From positions 1 to 64,000 of the forward strand of contig CAJVZC010000003.1 in NCBI GenBank assembly GCA_913019935.1: DNA of 64,000 bases. Reading direction: 5' to 3'. The position numbers and the translations under genes were made by a program. The notes beneath the pieces were generated by a model, which ran no database searches, was not told the DNA's origin, and worked only from the letters and a program-made list of their open reading frames with translations. This DNA comes from an uncultured Methylococcales bacterium. Its GTDB lineage: Bacteria; Pseudomonadota; Gammaproteobacteria; Methylococcales; Methylomonadaceae. Positions 43,442-54,358 of the stretch are shown here, in pieces. The first letter of the stretch is position 1. Every line of letters begins with the position of its first letter.

Positions 43442-46252
43442 ATGGAAAAAACCTATAACCCACACACAATAGAACAAAACTGGTACCGCCACTGGGAGGA
43501 TAAGGGCTATTTCTCACCTCAAGAAGGTGAAAATGCCTACTGCATCATGATTCCTCCTCCCAATGTAACGGGTAGTCTACATATGGGGCATGCCTTTCAA
43601 GACACTATCATGGATATCCTAACGCGTTTCCATCGTATGCAAGGCGACTCGACCCTATGGCAAGTAGGAACTGACCACGCTGGAATCGCAACGCAAATGG
43701 TTGTCGAGCGACTGATAGAAAGTGAGGGAAAAACACGCTTTGATTACGGTCGAGCCCCCTTCATTAAAAAAGTATGGGAATGGAAAGAAGAATCGGGCGG
43801 CACGATCACCCAACAACTTCGACGTATGGGATCCTCCCTCGATTGGTCAAGAGAACGCTTTACTATGGATGAAGGGCTTTCTGAAGCCGTGCAAGAAGTT
43901 TTTATAACACTTTACCGTGAAGGACTTATTTACCGCGGTAAAAGACTCGTTAACTGGGATCCTGTCCTGCATACCGCAGTTTCAGACCTTGAAGTACTCT
44001 CTGAAGAAGAAAACGGCTCTTTATGGCATATGCGCTACCCGCTCAGCGACGGTTCTGGCCATATGGTGGTCGCCACAACCCGTCCTGAAACTATGCTGGG
44101 TGACTTCGCCGTAGCCGTTCACCCTGACGATGAACGTTATCAACATCTCATCGGAACATGGGTTAAATTGCCACTAACCAACCGAGAAATACCTATCATT
44201 GCTGACAGCTATGTAGATCCAGAATTTGGTACCGGTTGCGTCAAGATTACTCCAGCCCATGATTTTAATGATTATGACGTCTGGCTACGCCACCGTGATC
44301 AATCGACTATTCAGGCCTTACCGCATGGCGGACTTATTAACCTTTTCACGCCTAATGCAACCATCCGAGAAAATGACAGTACCGAAGATCAATTAATTCC
44401 AGCTGCCTACGTCGGTCTTGATCGTTTCGATGCCCGTAAAAAGATTATTCACGACCTTGACGCCCTAGGTCTACTGGATAAAATTGAAGACCATAAATTA
44501 ATGGTTCCGCGTGGTGATAGAACCCATTCCATTATTGAACCGCTATTAACCGATCAATGGTACGTTAAAACAAAACCACTCGCTGAGCCTGCCATTGCTG
44601 CTGTTGAAAATGGTGATATCCGCTTCGTCCCTGATAACTGGAAAAACACCTATTTCGAATGGATGAACAATATTCAAGATTGGTGTATTTCGCGACAAAT
44701 ATGGTGGGGTCATCGTATCCCGGCTTGGTATGATGATAACGGCACTATCTATGTAGGACGTTCTGAAGCAGAAATTCGCCAACAACACCAACTGTCAAAT
44801 GACATCTCACTTCGACAAGACCCAGATGTTCTAGATACGTGGTTTTCATCGGCACTGTGGCCTTTTTCAACACTCGGTTGGCCAGAAAAAACAGCTGAAC
44901 TCGATCAATACTACCCCACCAGCGTCTTAGTCACTGGCTTTGACATCATCTTTTTTTGGGTCGCCAGAATGATCATGATGGGACTCAAATTTATGGGGGA
45001 CGTACCCTTCAAGGATGTTTATGTTCATGGCCTAGTGCGTGATTCTGAAGGTCAGAAAATGTCTAAATCAAAAGGCAATGTCCTCAATCCAATTCACGTC
45101 ATTGATGGCATTGACCTTGAAAGCTTAGTCAACAAACGAACATCTGACATGATGCAACCCCATCTATCAGAAAAAATAGAACGTGCGACGCGCAAAAGTT
45201 ACCCTGATGGTATTCCCGGTTATGGAACCGACGCTTTACGCTTTACCTTTGCTTCTATTGCCTCAACAGGACGAGATATTCGGTTAGATAGCCATCGGAT
45301 AGAAGGTTACCGTAATTTCTGTAACAAACTATGGAATGCGGCACGTTATGTTTTAATGAATACAGAGAATCAAGATAATGGTACGAACAATAATGTCATT
45401 GAATTTTCTCAAGCTGACTACTGGATAACCTCTCGCTTTCAACAAGTTGTCACGGTGACCACTGAGGCCATTGATAATTATCGGTTCGACCTTGCCGCCC
45501 AAGCCATTTATGACTTTACCTGGAATGAATATTGTGACTGGTATCTTGAATTAGCCAAAATATCTTTGCAAGATGGCAATCCAGAACAACAACGCGGCAC
45601 CCGAAAAACACTGGTATCAACGCTGGAAAAATTACTCCGCTTAGCACACCCTTTCATGCCTTTTATCACCGAAGAGATCTGGCAACGTGTTGCACCACTA
45701 ACCGGCAATCATGACGACTCAATTATGTTGCAGTCATACCCCAAGACCGACAGTCAACTTATCAATAACACAGCCATCACAGAAATTACCTGGGTTATGA
45801 ATTTCATTCTCGGTATACGCCGTATTCGTGGTGAAATGAATATTGCTCCCGGTAAAAAACTTAATGTTCTCTTACAACACGGCACCCCTGAGGACCGTGA
45901 GTTAACGCATTCAGCGCAGCACTTTTTAACTAAACTAGGCCGCCTCGAATCCATTACGTGGCTAGAAAACAGTGAAATACCTCCTGAATCAGCTATTGCT
46001 TTAGTGGGTACCTTACAAATTTTAATCCCCATGTCAGGTCTAATCGATAAAGCGGCAGAAATAAGTCGCCTTGAGAAAGAAATAGTAAAAGTCAGCAAAG
46101 AACTCCCTCGTATTGAAGGAAAACTGAAAAACCCTAATTTCATCGACCGCGCACCACAATCCGTCATTGATAAAGAAAAAGAAAAACTAACAAACCTAAA
46201 CCTTTCACTCTCACAATTAAACGAACAACTTCAAAAAATAACACAACTCTAA
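43442..46252 (+). CDS. valS: Valyl-tRNA synthetase
   Basis: Class I synthetase charging tRNA-Val, with editing of mischarged threonine. 936 residues: HIGH-equivalent [12 protein letters not shown], the connective-peptide editing domain with [29 protein letters not shown], the anticodon-binding helical domain, and the C-terminal coiled-coil arm ([20 protein letters not shown] onward). Complete and normal in length. Confidence 0.96.
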   Translation: MEKTYNPHTIEQNWYRHWEDKGYFSPQEGENAYCIMIPPPNVTGSLHMGHAFQDTIMDILTRFHRMQGDSTLWQVGTDHAGIATQMVVERLIESEGKTRFDYGRAPFIKKVWEWKEESGGTITQQLRRMGSSLDWSRERFTMDEGLSEAVQEVFITLYREGLIYRGKRLVNWDPVLHTAVSDLEVLSEEENGSLWHMRYPLSDGSGHMVVATTRPETMLGDFAVAVHPDDERYQHLIGTWVKLPLTNREIPIIADSYVDPEFGTGCVKITPAHDFNDYDVWLRHRDQSTIQALPHGGLINLFTPNATIRENDSTEDQLIPAAYVGLDRFDARKKIIHDLDALGLLDKIEDHKLMVPRGDRTHSIIEPLLTDQWYVKTKPLAEPAIAAVENGDIRFVPDNWKNTYFEWMNNIQDWCISRQIWWGHRIPAWYDDNGTIYVGRSEAEIRQQHQLSNDISLRQDPDVLDTWFSSALWPFSTLGWPEKTAELDQYYPTSVLVTGFDIIFFWVARMIMMGLKFMGDVPFKDVYVHGLVRDSEGQKMSKSKGNVLNPIHVIDGIDLESLVNKRTSDMMQPHLSEKIERATRKSYPDGIPGYGTDALRFTFASIASTGRDIRLDSHRIEGYRNFCNKLWNAARYVLMNTENQDNGTNNNVIEFSQADYWITSRFQQVVTVTTEAIDNYRFDLAAQAIYDFTWNEYCDWYLELAKISLQDGNPEQQRGTRKTLVSTLEKLLRLAHPFMPFITEEIWQRVAPLTGNHDDSIMLQSYPKTDSQLINNTAITEITWVMNFILGIRRIRGEMNIAPGKKLNVLLQHGTPEDRELTHSAQHFLTKLGRLESITWLENSEIPPESAIALVGTLQILIPMSGLIDKAAEISRLEKEIVKVSKELPRIEGKLKNPNFIDRAPQSVIDKEKEKLTNLNLSLSQLNEQLQKITQL

Positions 46253-46341
46253 GCGCCAATAACAACCCATATATTTCAAACAAATAGTAGACAATACGAC
46301 TATTCCTTCTATCTTTAACAAGATCAAAAGGAATAGTCGCC

Positions 46342-48057
46342 GTGGAAACCAAAACCGTACCTAAAATAAAATTCGGACTCATTAGAACCCTTATTACCAA
46401 AGGGCTTCTCAATGAAACAGATACACCCGAACTTATTAAACAAGCTAAGAAAAAAAAGATCTCAGTACTGCGCTATATTCTGAACCAACAACTTGTTGAC
46501 AGTACGAGTATTGCAATGACGGCTGTTGAAGAATTCGGCTTATCCTATTTAGATATTGATGCTATCGATGTACTCAAACTACCCCTTTCAGAATTAACAA
46601 ATTCATTAATTCGAAAACACCAAGTTTTACCGTTATTTAAGCGCAATAACACCTTATTTATTGCTTTATCGGACCCAACCAATAGCCACACCCTCAATCA
46701 AATAAAATTTCACACCCGCCAACAGACCGAAATTATTATTGTTGAAGATCATAAGCTCACTGCAAAGATACAGGTCTGCCTTGATGCTCAGGAAACAACC
46801 ATCGAAGAAATACTGGATGAAAACATCAGTATTATCGAAGAGGAAGACCCTGTTGATGTACCACAAAATCAAGTCGATAACTCACCCGAAATTGATGACG
46901 CGCCTATTGTTCGATTCGTCAAACAAATTCTCGTAGATGCCATCAAAAAAGGCGCCTCCGATATTCATGTTGAACCTTACGAGCACTTCTTTAGAATCCG
47001 ATTCCGGGCTGATGGCATTTTACAAGAAATTGCAACCCCGCCTAGCAATATGGCCAACCGCATGATTTCACGCATAAAAGTCATGGCAAAAATGGACATT
47101 GCCGTACGTCGTATCCCTCAAGACGGTCGAATAAAAATCAAATTATCGAAAGATGAATTTATCGACTTCCGTGTCAATACATGCCCTACTTTATACGGTG
47201 AGAAAGTAGTGCTTAGAATCTTAGATCCCAGTAGTGCTAAATTAGGTATTGAAGCGCTCGGTTTCGAAAAAGAACAAATGAAACACTTCATTCATGCGAT
47301 CAATCAACCCTATGGTTTAATCCTGATTACTGGCCCAACAGGTAGCGGGAAAACAGTCACATTGTATACGGCACTTAATATCCTCAATTCACCGCAGCTC
47401 AATATATCAACAGCCGAAGATCCTGTTGAAATAACGTTACCAGGCATTAATCAGGTCAACATGAACCCTAAAGCTGGCATTGACTTTTCTACCGCACTAC
47501 GCGCATTCCTAAGGCAGGACCCCGATGTCATTATGGTCGGTGAAATCAGAGACCAAGAAACCGCTGAAATATCAGTCAAGGCAGCACAAACGGGCCATTT
47601 AGTCCTTTCGACCTTACACACCAATGATGCCCCGCAAACACTGAACCGCCTCATTCAAATGGGGATTCCTCCCTACAATATTATTTCATCAATACAATTA
47701 ATTGTTGCTCAACGACTACTCCGTAAATTATGTGAACACTGCAAAAACCCTGAGACGCTGCCTGATCAAATCTTACTGGATACCGGGTTTACTCAAGACT
47801 CACTTAAAGAACTAACACTCTTTAGTGCTCAAGGCTGTAAACATTGCAATCACGGTTATATCGGCCGAATAGGCATCTATCAAGTAATGCCTATCAGTCA
47901 TAGCATGCAGAAACTTATTTTAAACAACTGCGATTCCAGTCAACTGGAAGCACAATGCCAATCAGAAAATATTTTAAATTTAAGACAATCAGCCCTGGTA
48001 AAAGTCGGCACCGGCATCACCAGTCTCGAAGAAGTTAACAGGGTCACAAGAGGTTAA
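46342..48057 (+). CDS. pilB: Type IV pilus assembly ATPase PilB
   Basis: Hexameric motor for pilus extension. 571 residues: N-terminal MshEN-like domain (about 20-150), then the secretion ATPase with Walker A GPTGSGKT, an Asp-box containing TAEDPVEITLPGINQV, Walker B VIMVGEIRDQETAEI, the His-box HLVLSTLHTNDAP, and zinc cysteines in CEHCKN and CKHCN. The start is GTG at 46342 with AAAAGGAA about 8 bases before. pilC follows after 4 bases. No pilin gene and no pilD is adjacent. Confidence 0.95.
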   Translation: METKTVPKIKFGLIRTLITKGLLNETDTPELIKQAKKKKISVLRYILNQQLVDSTSIAMTAVEEFGLSYLDIDAIDVLKLPLSELTNSLIRKHQVLPLFKRNNTLFIALSDPTNSHTLNQIKFHTRQQTEIIIVEDHKLTAKIQVCLDAQETTIEEILDENISIIEEEDPVDVPQNQVDNSPEIDDAPIVRFVKQILVDAIKKGASDIHVEPYEHFFRIRFRADGILQEIATPPSNMANRMISRIKVMAKMDIAVRRIPQDGRIKIKLSKDEFIDFRVNTCPTLYGEKVVLRILDPSSAKLGIEALGFEKEQMKHFIHAINQPYGLILITGPTGSGKTVTLYTALNILNSPQLNISTAEDPVEITLPGINQVNMNPKAGIDFSTALRAFLRQDPDVIMVGEIRDQETAEISVKAAQTGHLVLSTLHTNDAPQTLNRLIQMGIPPYNIISSIQLIVAQRLLRKLCEHCKNPETLPDQILLDTGFTQDSLKELTLFSAQGCKHCNHGYIGRIGIYQVMPISHSMQKLILNNCDSSQLEAQCQSENILNLRQSALVKVGTGITSLEEVNRVTRG

Positions 48058-48061
48058 CCCA

Positions 48062-49282
48062 ATGGCTAAAAACAATACACCGAGTGAATATATTTGGCGC
48101 GGCATTGACACTACAACAGGCCTTCCCACTAAAGGCACTATTAGCAGCCCAAATTTAATCAGTGCACAGACAGAACTTCGTCGCCAAGGCACACGAATCA
48201 TCAATATAAAGATTAAACCCAAACCCCTACTAACCGCACGAAAGAAAAAAATAACCAGCAAAGATATTGCTATTTTAAGTCGGCAATTAGCGACTATGTT
48301 GGAAGCTGGTGTTCCATTAGTGCAAGCCTTTGAAATTACAGGCAAAGGCCATGACAATGAAAGTATGAAAGCATTACTACTTGATATCAAACAAGACATT
48401 GAAAACGGCTTATCGTTTACCGAAGCACTCGAAAAAAGACCCGACTATTTTGATGACCTCTTCTGTAGTCTAGTGGCAGCTGGTGAACAAGCCGGTGTTT
48501 TAGAAACCTTACTCGATAAAATTGCAACATACAAAGAAAAAACCGAGTCACTCAAAGCAAAAATAAAAAAAGCACTGACTTATCCAATCGCCGTACTGGT
48601 TGTCGCGGCCTTAGTCACCGCAATACTACTGCTTTTCGTAGTTCCTGTCTTTGAAGAGCTTTTCCAAGACTTTGGCGCCGATCTACCACTGTTTACCCGT
48701 TTAGTTATTGACCTATCCCAATGGTTACAAGCCTATTGGTGGCTTGTATTAAGTGTCTTGTCAGTAATCATAATGACTTTACGCTTTTATCATAAGCGCT
48801 CGGCTCGTTTTCGTCATACCCTTGATCGCATGTACTTGCATATTCCGGTGATTGGCCCCATTCTCCGTAAAGCGGCTATCGCTCGCTTTGCCCGGACGCT
48901 ATCAACAATGTCAACAGCCGGCGTTCCCTTAGTAGATGCTCTAACCTCTGTTTCTGGTGCAACCGGCAATCATGTCTATTGCCAACAGGTCCTTGTTATT
49001 CGCGATAAAGTGTCAACGGGGCAACAACTACAACTCAGTATGCAACAGACTGGAGTTTTCCCTTTTCTTATTATTCAAATGGTTGCTATTGGTGAAGAAT
49101 CAGGTTCTATGGACAAAATGCTTAGCAAAGTAGCTGATTTTTATGAAGAAGAAATTGATAATGCTGTTGATAACCTAAGTGACTTACTCGAACCTTTAAT
49201 CATGGTTATTCTAGGCGGATTGGTTGGCAGCCTAGTGGTTGCGATGTATCTCCCTATTTTTAAGTTAGGATCCGTCATTTAA
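48062..49282 (+). CDS. pilC: Type IV pilus inner-membrane platform protein PilC
   Basis: Inner-membrane partner of PilB. 406 residues with two T2SSF domains. The first has LSRQLATMLEAGVPLVQAFEI and a membrane segment near residues 175-200. The second has FARTLSTMSTAGVPLVDALTS, ending in the C-terminal membrane segment LIMVILGGLVGSLVVAMYLP. Two further membrane helices surround the cytoplasmic domains. Normally pilD follows; here the next gene after 115 bases is coaE. Confidence 0.95.
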   Translation: MAKNNTPSEYIWRGIDTTTGLPTKGTISSPNLISAQTELRRQGTRIINIKIKPKPLLTARKKKITSKDIAILSRQLATMLEAGVPLVQAFEITGKGHDNESMKALLLDIKQDIENGLSFTEALEKRPDYFDDLFCSLVAAGEQAGVLETLLDKIATYKEKTESLKAKIKKALTYPIAVLVVAALVTAILLLFVVPVFEELFQDFGADLPLFTRLVIDLSQWLQAYWWLVLSVLSVIIMTLRFYHKRSARFRHTLDRMYLHIPVIGPILRKAAIARFARTLSTMSTAGVPLVDALTSVSGATGNHVYCQQVLVIRDKVSTGQQLQLSMQQTGVFPFLIIQMVAIGEESGSMDKMLSKVADFYEEEIDNAVDNLSDLLEPLIMVILGGLVGSLVVAMYLPIFKLGSVI

Positions 49283-49397
49283 ACGCCAAATCAGCGCTCC
49301 GGACAGCCCTAATTTTTATCCTGATTAAGTTTCCTAAACGTTATAATGTCATTTAAAATTTATTTTTTGATTATAACGGCCATTCAAATAATTAATT

Positions 49398-50003
49398 ATG
49401 CTAAAAATTGGACTCACTGGTGGCATTGGTAGTGGTAAAAGCACGGCCGCAAATCATTTTGAGTCACTAGGCGTTCCTGTTATTGATGCCGATGAAATAG
49501 CCCATCAACTCACACAACGCGGACAACCTGCCCTACAACAAATAGCCGTACATTTTAATTCCTGTATCGATAGCCAAGGGCACTTACTACGAGCCGAACT
49601 ACGCGAACTAATCTTCTCAAACCCTACTCAAAAACAACGTTTAGAAAATATTCTTCACCCCCTCATTCGCAACGAAATACTGGCGCAACTACTACAATTA
49701 AAAAGTGACTACGCGGTACTGTGCATCCCGTTACTCGTCGAGAAAAACTTATTTAACTGGGTTGATAGAACGCTTGTCATTGACTGCCCAGAAGCACTCC
49801 AGATTAACCGCGTTCAAAAAAGAAACAACCTATCAATACCTCAAATTAAAAAAATTATCGATTGCCAAGCCTCACCAGAATCCCGGTTATCAGAGGCTAA
49901 TGATATAATTACCAATAATGGTAGCACTCAAGAACTTGCAGAAGCCGTCAAAAAACTGCACAATTTCTATCAATCACTATGCAACCCCTTAACTGATCAA
50001 TAG
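49398..50003 (+). CDS. coaE: Dephospho-CoA kinase
   Basis: Last step of CoA synthesis. 201 residues: P-loop GLTGGIGSGKST at residues 5-16, VIDADEIAHQL, and HPLIRNEIL. Follows pilC, as in Pseudomonas, but without the intervening pilD. A TATAAT at 49342-49347 suggests that coaE has its own promoter. zapD begins 4 bases after the stop. Together with panB/C/D it completes part of the CoA path in this window. Confidence 0.95.
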   Translation: MLKIGLTGGIGSGKSTAANHFESLGVPVIDADEIAHQLTQRGQPALQQIAVHFNSCIDSQGHLLRAELRELIFSNPTQKQRLENILHPLIRNEILAQLLQLKSDYAVLCIPLLVEKNLFNWVDRTLVIDCPEALQINRVQKRNNLSIPQIKKIIDCQASPESRLSEANDIITNNGSTQELAEAVKKLHNFYQSLCNPLTDQ

Positions 50004-50006
50004 TCC

Positions 50007-50780
50007 GTGAATACATTCCTATCCTACGAATTTCCGCTCAAAGAACGCATTCGACTCTTTATGCGTCTGGAACACCTTTTTCAACAATTTGACCATTGCT
50101 TACAGGGTACAACTGTTTGGGATCGACGTGCTGCAATTGATGGGCTTCATTCAATTATTACTTTATTTGCACGAAACGATATTAAATCCGCGATTTTAAA
50201 AGAATTAGAGCGTCACACCTCAATCTTAACAATGATCTCTAAGAATGAAGATGTTGATGATTCCAAACTAGAATCTATCTTACAAGAACTACAAACCGTC
50301 AGCCAATCGCTCTACCAATGTAACGGGAAAATAGGGATCGCTATTATTGAGGGTAACGAACTTTTAAAATCCGTTACCCAACGAACCTCTATTCCAGGTG
50401 GCAGTTGCTCTTTTGATCTCCCTGGATTTCATTATTGGTTAGAACAAAGCCCAGACCAGCAACGCAATGACCTTAATAAATGGTCTGAGTCATTTTCTGA
50501 CATTCGCCATGCTATCGATCTCGTACTAAAATTTATTCGCCAAAGCAGCACGCCTTCTCAAGAGATTGCAAAAATGGGCTTTTATCAAAATAACCTAAGC
50601 CAATCCTCTTCCTACCAGCTCATCCAAATACGTGTCGATAGAACCATCCCCTGTTATGCTGAAATCAGTGGTGGCAAGCATCGTTTCTCAATTCGCTTCA
50701 TGATACCTTCTAAAGATGGCGGACGACCGACTCAAACACAAGCGGATATTCCTTTTGAAATTACGCGTTGTTTATTATAA
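50007..50780 (+). CDS. zapD: Cell division protein ZapD
   Basis: Binds and bundles FtsZ. 257 residues, with the family N-terminus NTFLSYEFPLKERIRLFMRL, GSCSFDLPGFHYWL, and the C-terminal KHRFSIRFM. The start is GTG at 50007. coaE-zapD is conserved in gammaproteobacteria, usually followed by yacG; here the small zinc protein YacG is absent, and the convergent mutT gene ends 25 bases away. Confidence 0.92.
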   Translation: MNTFLSYEFPLKERIRLFMRLEHLFQQFDHCLQGTTVWDRRAAIDGLHSIITLFARNDIKSAILKELERHTSILTMISKNEDVDDSKLESILQELQTVSQSLYQCNGKIGIAIIEGNELLKSVTQRTSIPGGSCSFDLPGFHYWLEQSPDQQRNDLNKWSESFSDIRHAIDLVLKFIRQSSTPSQEIAKMGFYQNNLSQSSSYQLIQIRVDRTIPCYAEISGGKHRFSIRFMIPSKDGGRPTQTQADIPFEITRCLL

Positions 50781-50805
50781 ATACCGCCCCACAAAAAAAT
50801 ACTCT

Positions 50806-51738
50806 CTACACTAAAAAAGCACGAATTCCTGCTACCCCTTGTCCTCCGCATTCATAGACTGATGTCAAATCGGAGTCCATCATTCCACCCAATGCATAAA
50901 CAGGTATATTTACTTGTGCAACTAATTCCTGAAAATACAACCAACCCAGTGGTTTAGCTTCAGGGTGAGTAGCAGTGCTTTTTACCGGAGCTAAAACCAC
51001 AAAATCTACACCGATCGCTTCTGCCTGTTGCAATTCAGCACGGTTGTGACAAGAGGCTCCCACCCAACCCTCAACCTCAGGGCGTTGATCAAGTGCCATT
51101 AAATCCTTACTGGTTAAATGTAAATTAGCTATTGGAAAATCACCGACCCGAAGAGCAGAGTTCACCATTAATATCACCTGATTCTTCTTACAAAAAAACG
51201 TTGCGTATTCAAGTAACTCTTGCAAATCAGTTGCGGCCACTAATTTTGTTCGCAACTGAATCAATTTAACGTTGTTCTCAACTAAATGAGGCAGTGTTCT
51301 TTGAAGTGAAACTAGACTGTCATCACCGACTATCGGATAGTGACTCGGCAATTGGATGGCATTAACAATAGCGTTATTAGCTGCAGGAAAGGCATAATGC
51401 TTTAAAGCCTCAACAGGCACCCAACGAATAACTTGACCTTCATTAGAGCAAACAGGCCCCATAAACGCATCAACTTTCCAGACCCACAACTTTACCCGTA
51501 AATCAGAATATTGATGATTGATAGCAATCAATGGCCTTGCACCTTTGACGCTCAACCCTAACTCTTCTTTAAGTTCCCGAATTAGGGCGCCCTCAGCGGT
51601 TTCTCCCCGTTCCAACTTACCTCCAGGAAACTCCCAGCGGTCACCTTGATGCACTGACTTGGGCCGATAGGCAATAAGCACTTCACCGCGCGCATTCGTG
51701 ACAACACCCACGGCCACCTGCAAGGTATCATCAGACAC
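50806..51738 (-). CDS. mutT: Nudix hydrolase MutT fused to a ThiE-like domain
   Basis: 310 residues in two domains. The N-terminal MutT domain (about 1-130) has the Nudix box at residues 39-61 (G-x5-E-x7-REL-x-EEL) and would clear 8-oxo-dGTP. The C-terminal domain (about 145-310) resembles a thiamine-phosphate synthase barrel: LIQLRTK, LMVNSALRVGD, LHLTSKDLMAL, VLAPVKSTATHP and YALGGMM. This fusion is common in gamma- and betaproteobacteria; the ThiE-like part usually lacks proven thiamine activity. It lies 2 bases after argJ. Confidence 0.9.
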   Translation of the reverse strand: MSDDTLQVAVGVVTNARGEVLIAYRPKSVHQGDRWEFPGGKLERGETAEGALIRELKEELGLSVKGARPLIAINHQYSDLRVKLWVWKVDAFMGPVCSNEGQVIRWVPVEALKHYAFPAANNAIVNAIQLPSHYPIVGDDSLVSLQRTLPHLVENNVKLIQLRTKLVAATDLQELLEYATFFCKKNQVILMVNSALRVGDFPIANLHLTSKDLMALDQRPEVEGWVGASCHNRAELQQAEAIGVDFVVLAPVKSTATHPEAKPLGWLYFQELVAQVNIPVYALGGMMDSDLTSVYECGGQGVAGIRAFLV

Positions 51739-51740
51739 AT

Positions 51741-52955
51741 TTATGTCCGGTATTCCGCATTAATACGAACATAATCATAAGATAAATCACAGGTCTTGAT
51801 TGTTTGTTGCGCAACCCCTCGGCCTAAACGCACTGTAATTGTTATTTCTTCAGCGTCCATCACTTCCTGACCTGCCGCTTCAGTGTATTGACTATCTTTA
51901 GTGCCTGCGTTCACAATACAAATCTCACCTAGAAAAATAGAAACCTTGTCTAATGCAAAGTCCTCAATACCTGCTCGACCGACTGCTGCCAATATTCGTC
52001 CCCAATTCGGGTCACTTGCAAAAAAGGCTGTCTTAACCAAAGGTGAATGTGCAATTGTTTTACCCACCTGAACAGCTTCCTGATCATTCTTCGCCTGACT
52101 AATAACAATTGATATTAATTTTGTCGCGCCCTCACCGTCCCTAACAATAGCTTCAGCCAACTCAGAAAAAACGTCATTAACAACAGCACAAAAATACTGA
52201 TAAGACTGACTTCCTTCAAGCAATTCAGGCACATCTGAGTGACCGCTTGCCATTAACACACAAGCATCATTAGTTGAAGTATCTCCATCGACAGTAATAC
52301 GATTAAATGACTGTTCAACAGCATGTTGTAAACACCGTTGCAGCAATCCATCTTCAATCTTAGCGTCGGTAGCCACAAAAGATAGCATGGTTGCCATATT
52401 AGGCTGTATCATTCCCGCCCCTTTAGAAATACCGGTTATGGTAATACTCCCCTCATCCAATGACACTACTTTCGAGACACCTTTAGGAAAAGTATCCGTG
52501 GTCATTATTGCCTCGGCAGCCTGCGCCCAATTATCTTCTGATAAATTGTCAATCGCTTTAGGCAAAGCTTGAGTTATTTTTTCAACCGGTAACGATTCGC
52601 CAATAACGCCTGTCGAAAAGGGCAAAACCTGCTCCATACGCCCTCCCGTTATCTGTGATAAGGTCAAACATACTGATTGCGCATCTTGAAGACCTTTAGC
52701 CCCGGTACCCGCATTCGCATTACCGGAATTAATAACTAACCAACGCGGCTCTTTTCTCAAATTCTGTTTAGCCAATACCACAGGAGCTGCACAAAAGGCA
52801 TTCTGCGTAAAAACCGCACTACACGTAGATTCTGGATCCATCGCAACAACCAATAAGTCATCGCGTACACATTGTTTTATTTGCGCACAATAAGTACCCA
52901 GTAACACACCATCTACAGCACGCATAACTGGAAATTTTGGAACCCCTACTGCCAT
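51741..52955 (-). CDS. argJ: Bifunctional glutamate N-acetyltransferase / amino-acid acetyltransferase
   Basis: Recycles the acetyl group of N-acetylornithine to glutamate in arginine synthesis. 404 residues. Self-cleavage site with nucleophile T189 in KGAGMIQPNMATMLSF; the conserved NSGNANAGTG, DTSTND and DPNWGRILAAVGRAG are present. The argJ-mutT order is common. The N-terminus reads MAVGVPKFP, as in relatives. Confidence 0.95.
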   Translation of the reverse strand: MAVGVPKFPVMRAVDGVLLGTYCAQIKQCVRDDLLVVAMDPESTCSAVFTQNAFCAAPVVLAKQNLRKEPRWLVINSGNANAGTGAKGLQDAQSVCLTLSQITGGRMEQVLPFSTGVIGESLPVEKITQALPKAIDNLSEDNWAQAAEAIMTTDTFPKGVSKVVSLDEGSITITGISKGAGMIQPNMATMLSFVATDAKIEDGLLQRCLQHAVEQSFNRITVDGDTSTNDACVLMASGHSDVPELLEGSQSYQYFCAVVNDVFSELAEAIVRDGEGATKLISIVISQAKNDQEAVQVGKTIAHSPLVKTAFFASDPNWGRILAAVGRAGIEDFALDKVSIFLGEICIVNAGTKDSQYTEAAGQEVMDAEEITITVRLGRGVAQQTIKTCDLSYDYVRINAEYRT

Positions 52956-52984
52956 GACTCACATCCCATTATATTTATTATTTT

Positions 52985-54124
52985 CTATCGAAAAAAAAGA
53001 ATTCGTATTCCCCGAACCGACGCTATTTCTTGGGTTATCTTTTCGCAGTGTTTTTTACAATTATCAACGACCAAATCATGTTCAAGGGGCGACAATGAAA
53101 ATATGACTTCCAGTTCTACCGCACCATTAAGATAATGAATTTTAATATCATCCACTAGGCTGTAGTAATCCCCCAGACAATCTCGAATACCATTGATCAA
53201 TTCTTTTCTTGATGGTAACCAATCATCAATCGACTCTTTTTGCTCATCATCTTCAGGATCAGTATGCACCAAGACATCAGCGATATTGTCAAATTGTACT
53301 AACAATTGATTACGCACCGTATCGGCAATCATATGACCCTCTGAAACACTGATATACGAATCAACCTGAATATGGAGATCGACATAAATATCTTCGCCCA
53401 TACGCCGAGTCCGTATCAAATGAATATTAATAACCCCATCAACAACTGAAATAGCTTGGCGCAAAGCATCAAGCTCATCATCTGAAATAGCCGTATCCAC
53501 TAACTCTTTTAAGCTCTCCATGATGAGTGACACACCAATCTTAGCAATCATTAAACTCACTAAGACAGCGGCAATCGCATCGGCATAACCGTAACCCAAA
53601 AGCATGGCCGCAATGCCTATCAAAACTATAACGGACGAAATAGCATCACTACGATGATGCCAAGCATTGGCCAACAACAATTTAGAACGGGTTTTTTGGG
53701 CAACCTTTTTCGTGAAATGGAATAACCACTCATTACAAAAAATCGATATTCCCGCAATATACAACGTTAATTGATCGGGAATGAGCAATCTACCATCGCC
53801 TAAAATACGACTCACAGCATCCCAAGATATCCCTGCAGCAACAACGATTAACCCACAACCTAGAACTACTGTTGCTAAGGTTTCAAATCGGGCATGCCCA
53901 TAGGGGTGATCTTGATCAGGTTGCTTACTTCCTAGCTTAATAGCGACCAAGACAACAGCATCACTCAGTAAATCAGCGAGAGAATGAATACCATCGGCAA
54001 TCAATGCAGACGATTGCCCCAGTACACCTGCAGATACTTTCACAACAGCTAAAAAAATATTAACTAGCGCGGCAACCAGCGTTGCGTGAGACTTCAGCTG
54101 AACATCGTTATGCTCTGTCATCAT
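52985..54124 (-). CDS. Cation diffusion facilitator (CDF) metal efflux protein
   Basis: Exports divalent metal ions (Zn, Fe, Co or Mn) against protons. 379 residues: six membrane segments, with metal ligands ADGIHSLADLLSD in TM2 and HHRSDAISS in TM5, the HPYGHARFET turn, and a cytoplasmic ferredoxin-like domain with MGEDIYVDLHIQVD and GHMIADTVR. A second, extra C-terminal part (from about residue 290) is longer than in FieF. The motif D-x3-D/H-x3-D suggests Fe/Zn rather than Mn. It follows tusA after 6 bases, in one unit with the ThiI-like gene. Confidence 0.88.
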   Translation of the reverse strand: MMTEHNDVQLKSHATLVAALVNIFLAVVKVSAGVLGQSSALIADGIHSLADLLSDAVVLVAIKLGSKQPDQDHPYGHARFETLATVVLGCGLIVVAAGISWDAVSRILGDGRLLIPDQLTLYIAGISIFCNEWLFHFTKKVAQKTRSKLLLANAWHHRSDAISSVIVLIGIAAMLLGYGYADAIAAVLVSLMIAKIGVSLIMESLKELVDTAISDDELDALRQAISVVDGVINIHLIRTRRMGEDIYVDLHIQVDSYISVSEGHMIADTVRNQLLVQFDNIADVLVHTDPEDDEQKESIDDWLPSRKELINGIRDCLGDYYSLVDDIKIHYLNGAVELEVIFSLSPLEHDLVVDNCKKHCEKITQEIASVRGIRILFFR

Positions 54125-54130
54125 TATATT

Positions 54131-54358
54131 TTAGTCACCCACGATAATATTAATCGTGAACTCACCGGCATTATTATTTGCTGATAGAATCTGATGCCCA
54201 TTAATACGGCACCAAGCCGGAATATCTTGCATGACACCAGGATCCGTACAAACTACTTCTAATTGATCCCCCAGAGCCATCGTTTTAATTTTATCTTGCA
54301 CCCGTATGACTGGCATAGGGCAAAGTAAACGTCGAGCATCTAAAAATTGCTTATTCAT
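54131..54358 (-). CDS. tusA: TusA-family sulfurtransferase
   Basis: Small sulfur carrier. 75 residues, with the conserved cysteine C13 in ARRLLCPMPVIRV, and the fold's GDQLEVVCTDPG segment. The ATG at 54358 overlaps the stop of the upstream PP-loop gene as ATGA; the ATG at 54367 would add three residues. The coupling strongly suggests that the carrier works with the ThiI-like protein, passing persulfide sulfur. Confidence 0.88.
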   Translation of the reverse strand: MNKQFLDARRLLCPMPVIRVQDKIKTMALGDQLEVVCTDPGVMQDIPAWCRINGHQILSANNNAGEFTINIIVGD

